A stretch of DNA of 64,000 nt from Pseudozyma flocculosa PF-1 (Eukaryota; Basidiomycota; Ustilaginomycetes; Ustilaginales; Ustilaginaceae). This document shows, piece after piece, positions 50,001 through 60,900 of this stretch. The notes beneath the pieces are model-generated. The model had not been told where the DNA came from. It saw only the letters and a program-made list of their open reading frames with translations, and searched no databases. Made by a program: the position numbers and the translations under genes. The stretch's first letter is position 1. The number at the start of each line of letters is the position of its first letter. The stretch is taken from NCBI RefSeq assembly GCF_000417875.1, contig NW_006920893.1, forward strand, positions 223,955 to 287,954, given 5' to 3'.

Positions 50001-50962
50001 CGCCGGTCGCTGGATCCAGATGCGATTGTCGTCGAAGAGCCAGTAGGCGTTGTCCTCGGCGTCCCAGCCGATCGGCGAGACCCTCTGCAGACGGGCAGGA
50101 GAGAACACAGAGGCGGATTGAGGGTCAGCCAGCAATAGCGGACCGGCAAGTCGAAAAGGGGGGCGGCCTCAGCCGGGCGCGGACAACACTCACCCAGGTC
50201 GTCGTATCTTCCTCAGACTTGACGAGCTTGCGGAATCTCTCGGGGTCCTGGAGCTGCCACTCGCACAAGTTGTGCAGGCAGGTGATCTGTAGGGGGTCGG
50301 GCAAGACGCAGGGATCAGCGTGCGTCGGCGTGCGGCTGCACTGCAGCGCTGGCTGCGTACCTTGTCGTCGAGCGAGAGCCTGTCCCAGCCACGCGGCTCC
50401 TCGGCGGTGCCAAAGGGGTTCCCTTCGGGGTCGCGTGCGAGGTACTGAAGCCGCAGATGCTCCTGCCAGTTGGAGAGTCTGGTTGGCGCGCCAAGTTCGA
50501 CGGGGTTGTAGAGCGACGGTCAGCGCGGCCACGGCGGACGGGTGGAGCGCTGCCCGAGGGGTGGCGCGAGCCCGGGCGACACTCACTCGATCTTGCGGTC
50601 CAGCGTAAGCGTGTAGAGCAGCCGCTTCATGAGGTCTGGGATGACTTCGCTCTCGGGCCCTGCAAAGTCGTTTTCGAGGCTCTGCGAGGCGTGCGAGACG
50701 GGTCGACGGGTCGGCGCCGGGGAGGCGGGAGGGCAAGAGTGAGCCGGCCGGGCTCTCTACATGCGCCGGTGCGTTGCCGACTCACCTCGGTCTCGAAGCC
50801 GGACATGCCGAACGCCTCGTCAAAGACAAAGAGGAACTGGCACACTGCGGCAAACTTCCAGGATCGGCGCAGCCGCCGGGCGATGGGATGCGGCGGTGGC
50901 GGCGCCAGGGCTGCCGTGGCAGACGTCGAGGCAGCCGCCGTCGGCTGAGCGCGTCTCGGCAT
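47079..50962 (-). CDS. PHD-finger chromatin protein, interrupted by assembly gap
   Basis: Exons: 50962-50786, 50681-50587, 50478-50361, 50286-50194, 50084-49410, then 49361 onward to the N gap (47461-48394); the stop is at 47079 if the last part belongs to the same frame. The N-terminus has a DDT/WHIM-like, RSF1/CECR2-type region: SWKFAAVCQFLFVFDEAFGM, ENDFAGPESEVIPDLMKRLL, ITCLHNLCEWQLQDPERFR and VSPIGWDAEDNAYWLFDDNRIW. A long Lys/Arg/Glu linker and a strongly charged coiled coil (residues about 520-640) follow. The PHD finger is CEVCGKAGINPPDEGKEIVCCETCGVWQHVRCW ending FYCTRCRPPP. Such proteins read histone H3 tails in remodelling or HDAC complexes. The 48-base intron 49409-49362 has no stop and stays in frame if retained. 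Confidence 0.85.
47461..48394. other. Assembly gap (N run)
   Basis: 934 unknown bases inside the PHD-finger gene; the C-terminal coding part beyond it (47460-47079, Ala/Pro-rich) depends on the gap size for its frame. Confidence 1.
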
Positions 50963-51957
50963 GCTGGCGAGGCGCGTGTTGCTGCTCAGGGCGTGCGGTG
51001 GGTGGCGACAGGGGCGTTGCCGTTCCGGGTCGTGCCGGGATGGTGTCGGACGGTGCGATCCGACGGGCTGTGCTGGTCTAGCGATGGCAGTGGTGGAGCG
51101 TCGCGCTGAAGCAGAACGACGGGATTGAGCCGCACTCCGCGAACACGAGCGCGGACGTGCGAGCCTGCCGTGCCGTGGCCGCTATGCCGAGCGGAAGAAG
51201 TCGAATCGGTGGGTCTCCCCGGCACGCTCTCGCCCCGGATGCCCAAAGAGAGGGAAGTGTGTCGGAGGGCGGGAGGCAGTAGGTGGCTGCTGTTCCGCCG
51301 AGGTGCGGAGCAGAGCGGCCGCAGCAGAGAAGTCGGCGGCGTGCTCCTGTCGATGTGCGAAGGAGCGGAAGGGCTGGCAGAAGCGGCGGGCGGGCGGCGA
51401 TGGCAGAGCGAAGGTTGAGCACGACGTGGAGCGGGAAGAAGAGGCGCCTGCAAAGTGGAGCACGACCAGTCACGACACGCAAGAAATGCGGGCAGGTCGG
51501 CCGGCTGCCTGGCGACGAGGCCCCGAGGCAGGCGAGCTGAGGCGGGCAGACAAGGCAGATGGCCAGACGACCTGGAATCGCGGCCTTGTGGCAGGCGGGC
51601 CAGCTGAGGCCTGCCAATCGGGCAGCCATGCAGGCCGGACCTGGCTTGTCGCCCGAGACGCTCGCTCCGTCAATCAGCATCAGCATCAGCGGCACCATCA
51701 TCATCATCGCCGCTTCGCCTCTCACGTGGCTGGGCTCGAACCGCAGTGTCGGAAAGGAAGGATGAGGAGCAGAGGCTACAATTACAGGCCGGCGATGCCG
51801 ACGAGGTGGGTCCGCAGAGAAGCGAGGGCAGTGTTGGTACAGGGCCTAGGAGCAAGCCGACGCGCGAAAGACGGGCGGTGCCGATCAGGCGGGTAGGCAG
51901 GGTGGGGAGCGGAATACAGAGCGTAAGCAAGAGCAGGGCCGAGGCGGCCGTGCTTCT
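50963..51957. other. Intergenic region, PHD protein promoter
   Basis: About 1 kb holding the PHD-protein promoter and the 3' flank of the SAP30-like gene, both minus strand. A short (CAT)n run (about 51676-51708) is the only repeat. No gene is recognised. Confidence 0.4.
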
Positions 51958-52690
51958 CTATCGTCTGGCTGTCGCTGCCGTCGAAGCTGCCGCCGCGGCC
52001 GAGCCGGGCCCACTGGCGATACGAGGCCCCTTGATCCTGTGATGGGCGAGTGGCCGGTTGAGCTCGCCCTTTGCCTTGCACTTGTACAGGAAGCCCACCA
52101 CGACCTCGCCCTCCTTTGGCGTAGGCTGGCTGGCAAAGTGCTTGGCCGCCACCTGGCTCAGATAGAGGCTGGCGGCGTCGGCGTCGAAAAAGTGAGGCGG
52201 ACACGGCGGATCGTCCTCGGCGGCGGCGGCAGCGGCCGCTGCTGTTGATGTTGATGCCTTGGTACCGTTGGAAGAGCCCGGGTTGTCGAGCGCGGCTGCG
52301 TCTGCGGTCCTCTTGCGGCTACCGGACAGGGAGGGTGCGGGCGAGACGTTGCGGGTGGAGCCGCGCCGCCCCTTTTGCGAGGACAAGGATGTGCCGCCGG
52401 ACGAAGACTGGGTAGTATCCGGCGGCGGATAGGTCTGGGCGAGGTCGTAGTACGAGATGTACGAGTGCAGAGCGGACGCCGGTATCGAGGCAAAGTCGAC
52501 GAAGGCTTTGGGCGGGAGAGGGGGGCCCAGCCACGAAGGAATGCCAGGAAGAGGGGACGAATCAGCGCAGTCCGGATGGCATCGAAGATGGACGATGCTG
52601 CGAAGATGGGGTGTACTCACGTTTGTCTGCATCGTCGGCGGCGGCCTTTGTGGCTGCCTTTGCGGCTTTGGCGTCGGTCGAGGCGCTCAT
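51958..52690 (-). CDS. SAP30-like Sin3/HDAC complex subunit (probable)
   Basis: Exons 52690-52621 and 52505-51958 give 205 residues. The N-terminus is a short Lys/Ala helix (MSASTDAKAAKAATKAAADD). The recognisable parts match the two-part Sin3-binding region of SAP30: FVDFASIPASALHSYISYYDLA near the start, and AASLYLSQVAAKHFASQPTPKEGEVVVGFLYKCKAK near residues 145-180. They are separated by a Ser/Ala/Lys-rich insert with KRTADAAAL. SAP30 stabilises Sin3-Rpd3 histone deacetylase complexes. The intron acceptor (CCAAAG) was chosen because it keeps phase 1 and leaves FVDF intact; it is not the usual CAG, so the junction may be a few residues off. Assignment is by pattern only. Confidence 0.6.
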
Positions 52691-53818
52691 GGTGGATGTG
52701 GGCGAGCGGGAGCGGTCGAGTTGGCCAGGCTGTGCTCGGTAGACGATGTGATGCCGGCAAGGGCCGAAGGATGAGCACTCGAGTAGTTGAACGGAGGGGT
52801 GGAGGATGGTAGCGGAGTGACTTTTGCGAGCCAGAGAGGGCCCCATGATGGCACCGGCCCAGCGAGAGGCGAGGCAGGCCAGGCCTGGCAAGGTCCAGGT
52901 CAGACCTGCTTGCCAGGCCTTGCAGGCGTTGCGTGTGTCGGGGTGTGTGCCAGGTCGGCCAGGTCGAGGCGGCATTTCCGGCTCCCGACCAAAGACGGGC
53001 GGCAGGTGGAGCGTCGGTTGCCCCGATCTCGGGCCCGGCCGATGCAAGTTGCTCGCAGGCGGGACGGCGGGCGGGCTCAGAAGCCTGGGCAACGGCAGAC
53101 CCGGTGGCTGCCAGTCGGGCAGGCGGGGCGGCGACCGGCGCCGCTGTCCGCTGTCCGGGACAGTCGGTCAATTCGCGGCCACCCCTTTGCTGCGCAGCCA
53201 CGCCAAGCGCCCTAAGTTACCTCCCCTCTCGACTGGCGCCATCGCCCTTCTGTTGCCCGTCGGCTTGCCTGTCCCTCTGCGTTTTGACTCTTCCTGACGC
53301 TTGGTGTCTGCCGTCAAAGTCGCCGCGGCAGGCAGGCCTGACAAAGAGGTCCAACGACAAGAGATGAGCCTAGGGGCCCTGCCTGCTTGGCCAGGCCTTC
53401 CCTGCCTCGTCCCCTCGGAAGATTGGCGCCCTCTCTCGGGAACTGCTCGGCGTGCAACCTAGTCTGGTCCGCTTCCTTGCCACGCTCCACCACTCAGGCC
53501 CGGTCCTGATCCACCGACGCCTTCCGTGGTTCCCCGCACTCGTTCGTCGACCATGACGCCCCCCGCACCTCGCCCGCAGGACCCGGGCCAGAGCCAGGGC
53601 CAGGCCGGGCGCTCTCTGACGCTATGCTGCACCACTGTCCACGATAGCAGCCTGCATGCCGTATAAGTACAAGACCGCACCAGGAGGTCCCGACCATCAC
53701 GCTCGCCCCCGCCTCGACCCCGCGCTTGCTCCCTACCTGCTTGTCCCCCCTCTTCCCTCTTAGCAGCCACCCGCATCCCTCCATTTCGACAGCGGCACAC
53801 GGCCTCCGCATCGCCACC
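52691..53818. other. Divergent intergenic region, SAP30-like (-) / P450 (+)
   Basis: It holds opposing promoters. Words GGCCAGG, CCTGGC and GGCAGGC recur densely (52850-53130). The P450 side has a TATA box (53663-53670) and a C/T-rich leader. No gene is seen. Confidence 0.4.
53663..53670 (+). promoter_or_regulatory. TATA box (TATAAGTA)
   Basis: The sequence GCCGTATAAGTACAAG is about 155 bases upstream of the P450 start codon. Confidence 0.6.
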
Positions 53819-55504
53819 ATGACCTGGCAGAACATGTCGGCCTCGGCCTCGTCGTCGGGCGCCTCGTCGTCTTCGTCGACGCTGCTCGAGCTCTCGCTGC
53901 CCTCGGCCACCGAGTTCGCCCTCTACTACCTCCCACCCCTCACCCTCATCTGGCTGCTGCTGCGCTACCGCAACACGGCCTTCGGCTCGCGCAAGCCCAT
54001 CCCGCGCATCACGACCGACCCGGCGCAAAAGTGGCCAAAGGGCCCGCCCGGCTCGCTCCTCCTCGGCAACCAGGGCCAGCTCAACGCCAACGCCCACCGC
54101 TACCTCGACCAGTTCCTCGAGTGGCGCCGCCAGTACGGCCTGGGCTACGAGCTCACCATCCCCGGCCACCGCATCATCGAGGCCAACCACCCGACCTGGC
54201 TCGAGCACTTCCAAAAGACGGCCTTCAACTGCTACGGCAAGGCGCACCTCATCGCCACCAACGGCGAGCTCCAGCGGACCGGCATCTTTACCTCGGACGG
54301 CCATGCCTGGATGACGCAGCGAAAGGCGGCAACCCACGCCTTCTCCCGCAACCACTTCAAGGGCCCCATCTCGGACAAGCTGCACCAGCACCTCGACATC
54401 CTCATCGACCTCCTCGACAACCTCGCCGCCACGGGCGAAAAGTTCGACTTCCAGGACGTCATGGCGCGCTACACGATGCTCCTCTCGATGAGCATCGCCT
54501 TTTCGACCCACTCGACGCTGGCGCCCTCGTTTACCTCGGACCCGCGCTGCCTCGACGGCCGGTACGACTTTGTCGACGGCTTCGACAACGCGTCGCCCCT
54601 CATCGACAAGCGCACGCGCAACTCGCTCTGGAAGCTCACGGAAAAGTTTGACGCGTCGGCAAAGGAGCAGGTCGACGGCGCCATCAAGGCCATCTACGCC
54701 TTTATCGAGCCGCTGTGCAAGAAGCGCGTCGCCGAGGTCAAGCCGGGCACCAAGAACAAGGAGGGCGACATCCTCGACCTCTTCCTCGAGCAGGAGCGCG
54801 ACCCGTGGGTGCTGGCCGGCTGGATGGTCAACATCCTCTTTGCCGGGCGCGACACGACGGCCTTCTCGATCTCGTGGCTGCTCTACGAGCTGATCGCACC
54901 GCAGAACGGCAGCAAGGGCATGATGCAGAAGGCGCGCGACGAGATCGAGTCCAACGGCCTCTCGCTCCAGGCGTCGGTCGGCGACGACCACTCGGGCGCC
55001 GCGCGCACCTACCTCGACTACGACGACCAGAAGAACCTGACCTACCTCAACGCGCTCTGGATGGAGACGATCCGCATCCACCCGGCCTCGGCGCGCGGCA
55101 TGTCGATCTGCTACGAGGACAACACGCTGCCCGCCATCCCCGCCATCAACCAGCCGGCGGTGCAGGTGAAAAAGGGCGACCTCGTCATGTGGCAGGATTG
55201 GGTGCTGGCGCGCCTGCCGTCGATCTGGGGCGACGACTGCGAGGAGTTCGTGCCGGAGCGCTTCGTCGATGCCGACACCAACTCGATCAAGCCCATCTCG
55301 CTGTGGAAGTTCCACGGCTTCAACGCCGGCCCGCGCACCTGCCTCGGCAAGAACCTCGCCACCTTTGACGCCCTCGCCGTCCTCGCCGCCACCCTGGACC
55401 GCTACGACTTTGAGCTGGTCGACAAGAACCAGCAGGTCAACTACACCACTGGCATGAACATGGGCATCAAGGAAGGTCTCTGGGTCACCGTCAAGAGGAG
55501 GTAG
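53819..55504 (+). CDS. Cytochrome P450 monooxygenase, CYP52/CYP86-like
   Basis: A single exon of 561 residues. There is one N-terminal membrane span (EFALYYLPPLTLIWLLLRYR) and a Pro-rich hinge (KWPKGPPGSLLLGNQGQ). Conserved elements in order: helix C WMTQRKAATHAFSRNHF, I-helix AGRDTTAFSISW (Asp-Thr at about residues 345-346), K-helix METIRIHPA (ExxR), the PERF-type region FVPERFVD, and heme loop FNAGPRTCLGKNLA with Cys508 as iron ligand. The spacing and the HGFNAGPRTCLGK loop resemble fatty-acid/alkane omega-hydroxylases (CYP52, CYP86, smut Cyp1/Cyp2), so a lipid substrate is plausible but not proven. It is an ER enzyme needing P450 reductase. A TATA box suggests regulated expression. It faces the P450 at 56141-57974 tail to tail. 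Confidence 0.93.
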   Translation: MTWQNMSASASSSGASSSSSTLLELSLPSATEFALYYLPPLTLIWLLLRYRNTAFGSRKPIPRITTDPAQKWPKGPPGSLLLGNQGQLNANAHRYLDQFLEWRRQYGLGYELTIPGHRIIEANHPTWLEHFQKTAFNCYGKAHLIATNGELQRTGIFTSDGHAWMTQRKAATHAFSRNHFKGPISDKLHQHLDILIDLLDNLAATGEKFDFQDVMARYTMLLSMSIAFSTHSTLAPSFTSDPRCLDGRYDFVDGFDNASPLIDKRTRNSLWKLTEKFDASAKEQVDGAIKAIYAFIEPLCKKRVAEVKPGTKNKEGDILDLFLEQERDPWVLAGWMVNILFAGRDTTAFSISWLLYELIAPQNGSKGMMQKARDEIESNGLSLQASVGDDHSGAARTYLDYDDQKNLTYLNALWMETIRIHPASARGMSICYEDNTLPAIPAINQPAVQVKKGDLVMWQDWVLARLPSIWGDDCEEFVPERFVDADTNSIKPISLWKFHGFNAGPRTCLGKNLATFDALAVLAATLDRYDFELVDKNQQVNYTTGMNMGIKEGLWVTVKRR

Positions 55505-56140
55505 CGGCGAGGCCCCCTCCCCGGCTCCACGCGCTCCTTTTCTTCTTCATCGCGTCTCGTCTCGTCTCGTCTCTTGCTTCCTTCTCGCCTCCTCTTGCCT
55601 CGTCGTTGGGGATTCGCATAGAGTCATTGGTCCCGCCGTCGGCGTCCACGACCCCATATCCAGTCCACCGTCCTGTAGACGGCCCAAAACCCCCCCTGAT
55701 AGCAACGCACCCGCATCGTCCCTCGTCCCCGCGCATCTCCCTCTCTTTCCCGCCCCTCCCGCCTCTTGCCCTGTAACGATACCGTACGAATTCGAGCAGC
55801 TCTTCTCCGGACCATGAGGCCTTACAGCATGTTGGAATCGATTGTCTATGCCGGCAGCAATTGTGTGTTGTGACAAGGCGCGGACCGCGCGCTCGCCCCA
55901 GAGGAGGAGACCTAGGAGTCAAGAGGATGGGGCGAGTGTGTAGAAGTACAGAGAGGCCGTCCGCCCGCGGGGGCGCGCCCGCTCGCAAAGGGCTGGACAA
56001 AGAGACAAGGGGGCATGGCGACATCTATAGGCAGGGTGAAGCGTGCGAAGCACGAGCGCGTGCAATCGACGGATGCCGGATGGTGGCAGGCAGCCGGCAG
56101 GATGGTGGTGACTTCGACCACGAGGCAGCGCAGGTCGCTG
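55505..56140. other. Convergent intergenic region between two P450 genes
   Basis: It contains both 3' flanks. The run CGTCTCGTCTCGTCTCGTCTC at about 55551-55573 is a short pentanucleotide repeat. No gene is seen. Confidence 0.5.
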
Positions 56141-57974
56141 TCAAGCGCCGTGCAGGAGGTTCTCGGCGTACTGCAGTGTCACGGGCTGAAGCGGCAGCGC
56201 AAGGTCAAGGGAGTAGAGGCGATCGGGTCAGCGACACTACGCAAAGCATGCTTCCGACTCCTTCCGGCCCATTCCGCGCTGGTCTACTCACCTTGGCGGG
56301 CAACCGGCGGTGCTCGTCGTTGTGCCTGGGCTTCGGCGCCGTGTCGAGCGTGTACCGTGTCCCGCTGGCGTCGACTGCCTCGTGGCCCTCCATCGAGAGG
56401 AGCCACAAGGCCACGGCCACCTTGACGCCCACCCGGGCGAAGCGGATGCCCGGGCACGGGTGCCGGCCGACGCCAAACGCGCCAAACTCGTCCTTGCCGC
56501 TGCCTTCGCCGCGGGCCCACCGCGACGGGTCATACCGCGTCGGGTCCGAGTAGATGGTGGGGTTGTAGTGCAACGACGACAGCCAGAAGGCGGCAAAATC
56601 CTTATCCTCGAGGCGCCGCCCGCTCAGGCGCAGCTCGGGCTCCTTGGCGTCGAGCTCGGGGTCGGGGCGGAAGCGGCGGACGAGGAGGTCCGAGATGAGG
56701 AGGCGCGACGTCTCCTTGACGCAGTCGTCGAGCAGCGGCAGCTTGTCGTCCCACGTCGAGAGCGGGATCGACTTGAGCGCGCGCCGCAGGCCCTCGCTGC
56801 CTTCGTTGGCCACCACCTCGGCCACGTCGAGGTCGAGCGCCGACACCACCTCGGCCTTGACCTGGGCCAGCAGCTCGGGCGACGATCCGAGAAAGATGAG
56901 CGTGTAGCTGCTCAGCGCACCCGGATTGGCCACGCCGCCGACGAGCGAGCCGAGGACAAAGTCGCGCACCTCGTTGCGGGGTACGCCGCGGCGCATCATG
57001 TCCTGGATGTAGTCGTCGTGCTCGACGCCCGTGCGCTCGCGCGCCTTGAGCAGCCTCGACACCTCGACCGACAGGCGCAGCCCGGCCAGCAGCCGCTTGA
57101 CCGACCACGGCGTCGGGATAAAGGGGAACTGAGTCGTCAGGAAGCTGTTGGACGTCTCGGCCACCTGCATGGTCCAGTCGTTGATCCTGTCCATCGTGGC
57201 AAAGTCCTTGGTGTGCTCCGACAGGCCAAACATGCGGATCACCATGCGGAACATGATCTGCGGGCGGCCGGGCAGGTGGGCAGGTGGGAAGAGGGCCAGT
57301 GTAGACGGTTGCGTGGTCAGCGTGCTGCGCCTCTGCAGTACGTCAATGGCACCTCTCGGCTTGGCAAGCAGGCCACTCACCGGGTAGATGACATCGTGGG
57401 TGTGGACGCCGGCGCCCGCCTTGGGCAGCATGCACAGCTGGGTGACGACGTCGTCAATCATGTGAGGGATCTTGCCGGCGATCCTCTCGGAGCTGGTCGA
57501 GTCCTTGATGGCGGCGACGGCGCGACGGCCTCGCCTCTGGAAGAGGGCGTCGGGCAGCACGCCGCTGATCCACTCGGGCAGGTCGGGCACGGCGGTAAAC
57601 AGGACGAGGTAGGCTTCGGTGAGGTGGAGCCTGCGGTCGTTTGCAAAGGTGGCGGCGTCGCTCGCGTTGGCGGTGATGGTGACGCGGTAGCGGTTGACGC
57701 CGAACGTGGTGTTGAGGCGGTCTGCAGCGCGAGAGAGGAGACGGTGTGGCGGGCCAAAGAGGCGGAGCAGGAAGTCTTCGCGGTCGCTGTAGAGCCATAC
57801 TGACGCCAGCGGCCCGGCCAAGACGGAGCTGGTGGCCTTGTCGGCGTGCGAGGCAGAGCGGCCGGCGACAAAGGACCAGACGGCGGAGAGGGCGACGACC
57901 GAGACGATGCAGCCGGCGTAGAGCGTCCAGCTGGACGCCATGGCCGATGGCGAGAGCCTGTCGAGGGCCAGCAT
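56141..57974 (-). CDS. Cytochrome P450 with atypical I-helix
   Basis: Exons 57974-57381, 57257-56292 and 56185-56141 give 534 residues. The first intron (123 bases, GTGAGT...CGCAG) has no stop and keeps frame, so it is easily mistaken for coding. The last exon adds PVTLQYAENLLHGA. An N-terminal span (WTLYAGCIVSVVALSAVWSF) is followed by a P450 body with ExxR in VKETSRLL, PTRYDPSRW, and heme loop FGVGRHPCPGIRFARV. The I-helix motif, normally AGx(D/E)T, reads GGVANPG (about residues 305-311): both the acid and the Thr are replaced. P450s of this type (prostacyclin synthase, allene oxide synthase groups) often rearrange or dehydrate substrates rather than use oxygen. Overall it resembles CYP51/CYP7/CYP8-like proteins. 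Substrate is unknown. Confidence 0.88.
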
Positions 57975-60900
57975 GGTGGATCCGCGAGCTGGTAGGCCGT
58001 CGAGGGAGAGGTCGGTGGATCGGCTGGCGGCCGATGGATGGCCACGAGGCCCGGTGGCGAGGTCAGAGAAGCTCGATGGGTGAGCCCGAGGTGGTAGACG
58101 TCAACCCAAGGGATGGCAAGCAGCCGAACGTCCAAGGGGCGGAGGGAGGGACGGGGGAGCAACGACGTGGCAGAGAGGTGCTAAACGGCGGGGAGAGGGC
58201 GCTAGGTCATGACAGCCGGCACGGATTTAAAGGCGGGCCAGCAGGTGTCTCGGAGTGAGCCCACAGGTGGTAGGCTAGCAAGGCGCTGCACCTAGTGCGT
58301 GTTGCGGGTTGCCGGTAGGGCCGGGTCGGTGGTGGTGGTGGTGGTGGAGTACAACGAAGGGAGGTAGGAAGGCTGGGGGAAAGGGCCGTGGCGACTAGGA
58401 TCAAGCGAGGCCAAGGAACGCTCCTCTCCGAGAATGGCCGCAGAGCCCCTCCTTCTGGCAGCCAAGACCCGTCGGGCTGCGAAGCGTGGCCTGCCTGCCC
58501 TTTCGCGCTCGACAAGGCCCTACATGATGACGGTGCGAGCTTTCTTGGGTCGTTGGATGGGCCCAAAGAGGGGGGCCCACGGTCTAGCCGAAACAGAGAG
58601 CCAGCGAGCAAGCAAGCAGCGGCACTTCGCGCCCGTGGGGGGCCCTAGCTTCGTTTTGATCCGCTGCATGAAAGGCGAGCAGGCGGAGGAATAGATAGAG
58701 AGAGAGACGTATGTACGCTGCTGGCTTGCTTGCTTGCTTGCTTGCTTGCCCATCGTCGCCCCAGGCTAGGCCAGGCCAAGCCAAGCGCCGACCACGCCAG
58801 GCTAGGCCGCCGCATGACAAGCAAGCAAGCGAAGAGACGACGACCGGCGCAATGGCCGACGTGTTGCGCCCGCCACCTGGGTCGCTACGAGGCACCCTAG
58901 GCACCTGCTCACACGCGCTGCGACGACAGCCAGCGCGGGTTAGGGCCGGCCCGCTTTCCCAGGATGACGGCCGTATGTATCTACAACCTGGCTCGATGGT
59001 GTCGGGCAGGCTGTCAGGAGTCGGTGCACTGCGCGCACAATGCAGTCCCTACGTGCAGCTCCGACCGAGCGACAGCGAGCTGGACGTGAGAAGCCGATCG
59101 ACATCCTGATTCGACGGTGGCGATTGCGGCTGGCAATCTTGGTTCCTAACGATGACAGCGGGTGTATCAACGGAACGCAGGTCAGCCGCAGTCATCGTGG
59201 CGGGCGAGGGTCCGAGTTGGCCAGCACGCTACACGGGCGCCACGCTTGCCTTGCGCCTTGCGCCTTGCGCCAGCAGCGACCAGAGGAGGCGAGAGAGAGG
59301 CAGGCAGGCTATCGTATAGGCAGGGTCGTTCAACGACCATCCTCCATCTATCTGTCGAGGAGTTCCCATGCCCAGCATGCGTGCAGCAGCGCTGGCCTTG
59401 CCCACGGATCGTTCGGGTGGGGTGGGCCAACGGGCGTAAGACCGGTGTGGGCGTGTGACAAGACTTGCTGCAACGGGCGTTGCGCGAGGCCAGCTCAGGC
59501 AGCACAAGCAAAGCAAGGCTGAGCCGTACGTGGGCCACGATGCTGGCCAAACGAGGCCCAATTCACACGCACCGCAGGTACCCATACACACAGACCTAAC
59601 GACCACACGACGGACCTGCCGCCGAGCCCAACTCGCTTGGGGCAGAGGGAACCAGCAAATTGGCTTTCGCACGCGCGCCCGCAGGGCCCTCGTCTCGCAC
59701 CTCACCGCCGTGTGGCCGCCACGTCAGGCCGGCCACCGGGTATAGGCCGGCAGGCAGGCGACGGCAAGGTGTGCGCGAGCCATCGAGGACCGATTTCGCG
59801 ATCGAGCGAGCATGGCGCTGCGAGGAACGCTTCCCTTCATCGATGCAGGCATGGACGAGGTCGGTGTTAGGCTCGGACAAGTCAAGCGAGAGAGAGAGAT
59901 CAGAGGCCGGGAGACTGGTCGCGGGGCCTCTTTCCCGCCCGTCGTCGGTCAAGGGCCTCGCCGCCTTCGCCTCTCGCCATGGGCTTGGCGAAACAACCTT
60001 TCGGCCCATCCTGCCTAGCGCACCGCACAGACAACCTTGCCGGCACGTTCTCCTTGATGGATGGAGGGCGTCTGGGGCGATGCCAGGCCTCCAGGCCGCT
60101 CTCTCTGCTGGCGACTTATCGCCGCAGACGCCCACAGGCCAGCTCGCCGGCATTCCCGTTATGGTCGCGGCCGCCTTCCCAGCCTATCTATATATGTCGT
60201 CCTTACGTCCGACATTCGAGCGGTGCTTGGAGACGATCATCGACGTACAGGGAGAGGCAGGCCAACGTCGCTCCGGGCTGAGGCCGGGGTTTGAAACCCG
60301 CTCTGGCGCCCTTCTTTGCAAGTTCTGGCGGCTTTTCTCCTCGACGAACTGTGTAGCATCTTGACTCCGCTCTGCCGCCTCCTGCTGCTCCACGTACTGT
60401 AGGCTTCGGCCCGCCCTCCGACCGAGAGGCCAGCCAGCAAGCAGGCAGGCTCGCTTGCTCGGTCGGACCTTTTCCCCCCGCCCTCTTCGCCCGGCTGCGG
60501 CTTCAAGCTTGGACAAAATTGTCCGACAGCTGGCCTGCGATGCCAAGCTGCGGTACGGTATTCCCGCGCTGTACCGAGCGGGGCGGTGGAGCCGGGCCGA
60601 TCCGCCTGCTAACTACTTCGCAGGAAGTGCAACGCAGAAAGCGAGCATGAAGCTACGCCGGGACGGTTGTCGAGCTTCGTTGTCGACTTCGACGAATGAC
60701 TTCTCACTTCTCACGCCCACGGTCGATCGGCCTGCAGGATCCGAGGGTGCGGAACGTCGTGTCCGTGCGTCGCGGTTCCCTCCTTGACCTCCCTCGATCG
60801 GCCCCGGTTCACACGGGCATGCCCTACACCCTCTTCCTCGAGCTTAACCGCTTCATACGGCCGTCGACCTAGCCAGCAAGATAAGGGCGAGGACGAGCGT

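Noticed and set aside
53459..55315. 618-codon minus-strand frame
   Set aside because: Antisense shadow of the first P450.
56310..57803. 497-codon plus-strand frame
   Set aside because: Antisense shadow of the second P450.
58724..58749. GCTT repeat considered as part of a CRISPR-like or centromeric array
   Set aside because: It is a simple tetranucleotide microsatellite without spacers; no CRISPR array is expected or seen in this eukaryotic sequence.
60262..60320. tRNA-like stretch with GGGGTTTGAAACCC
   Set aside because: It resembles a T arm, but no D arm, anticodon stem or acceptor stem can be built around it.
59660..60364. 234-codon plus-strand frame
   Set aside because: No domain, no supporting splice or promoter signals, and composition like the surrounding intergenic DNA.
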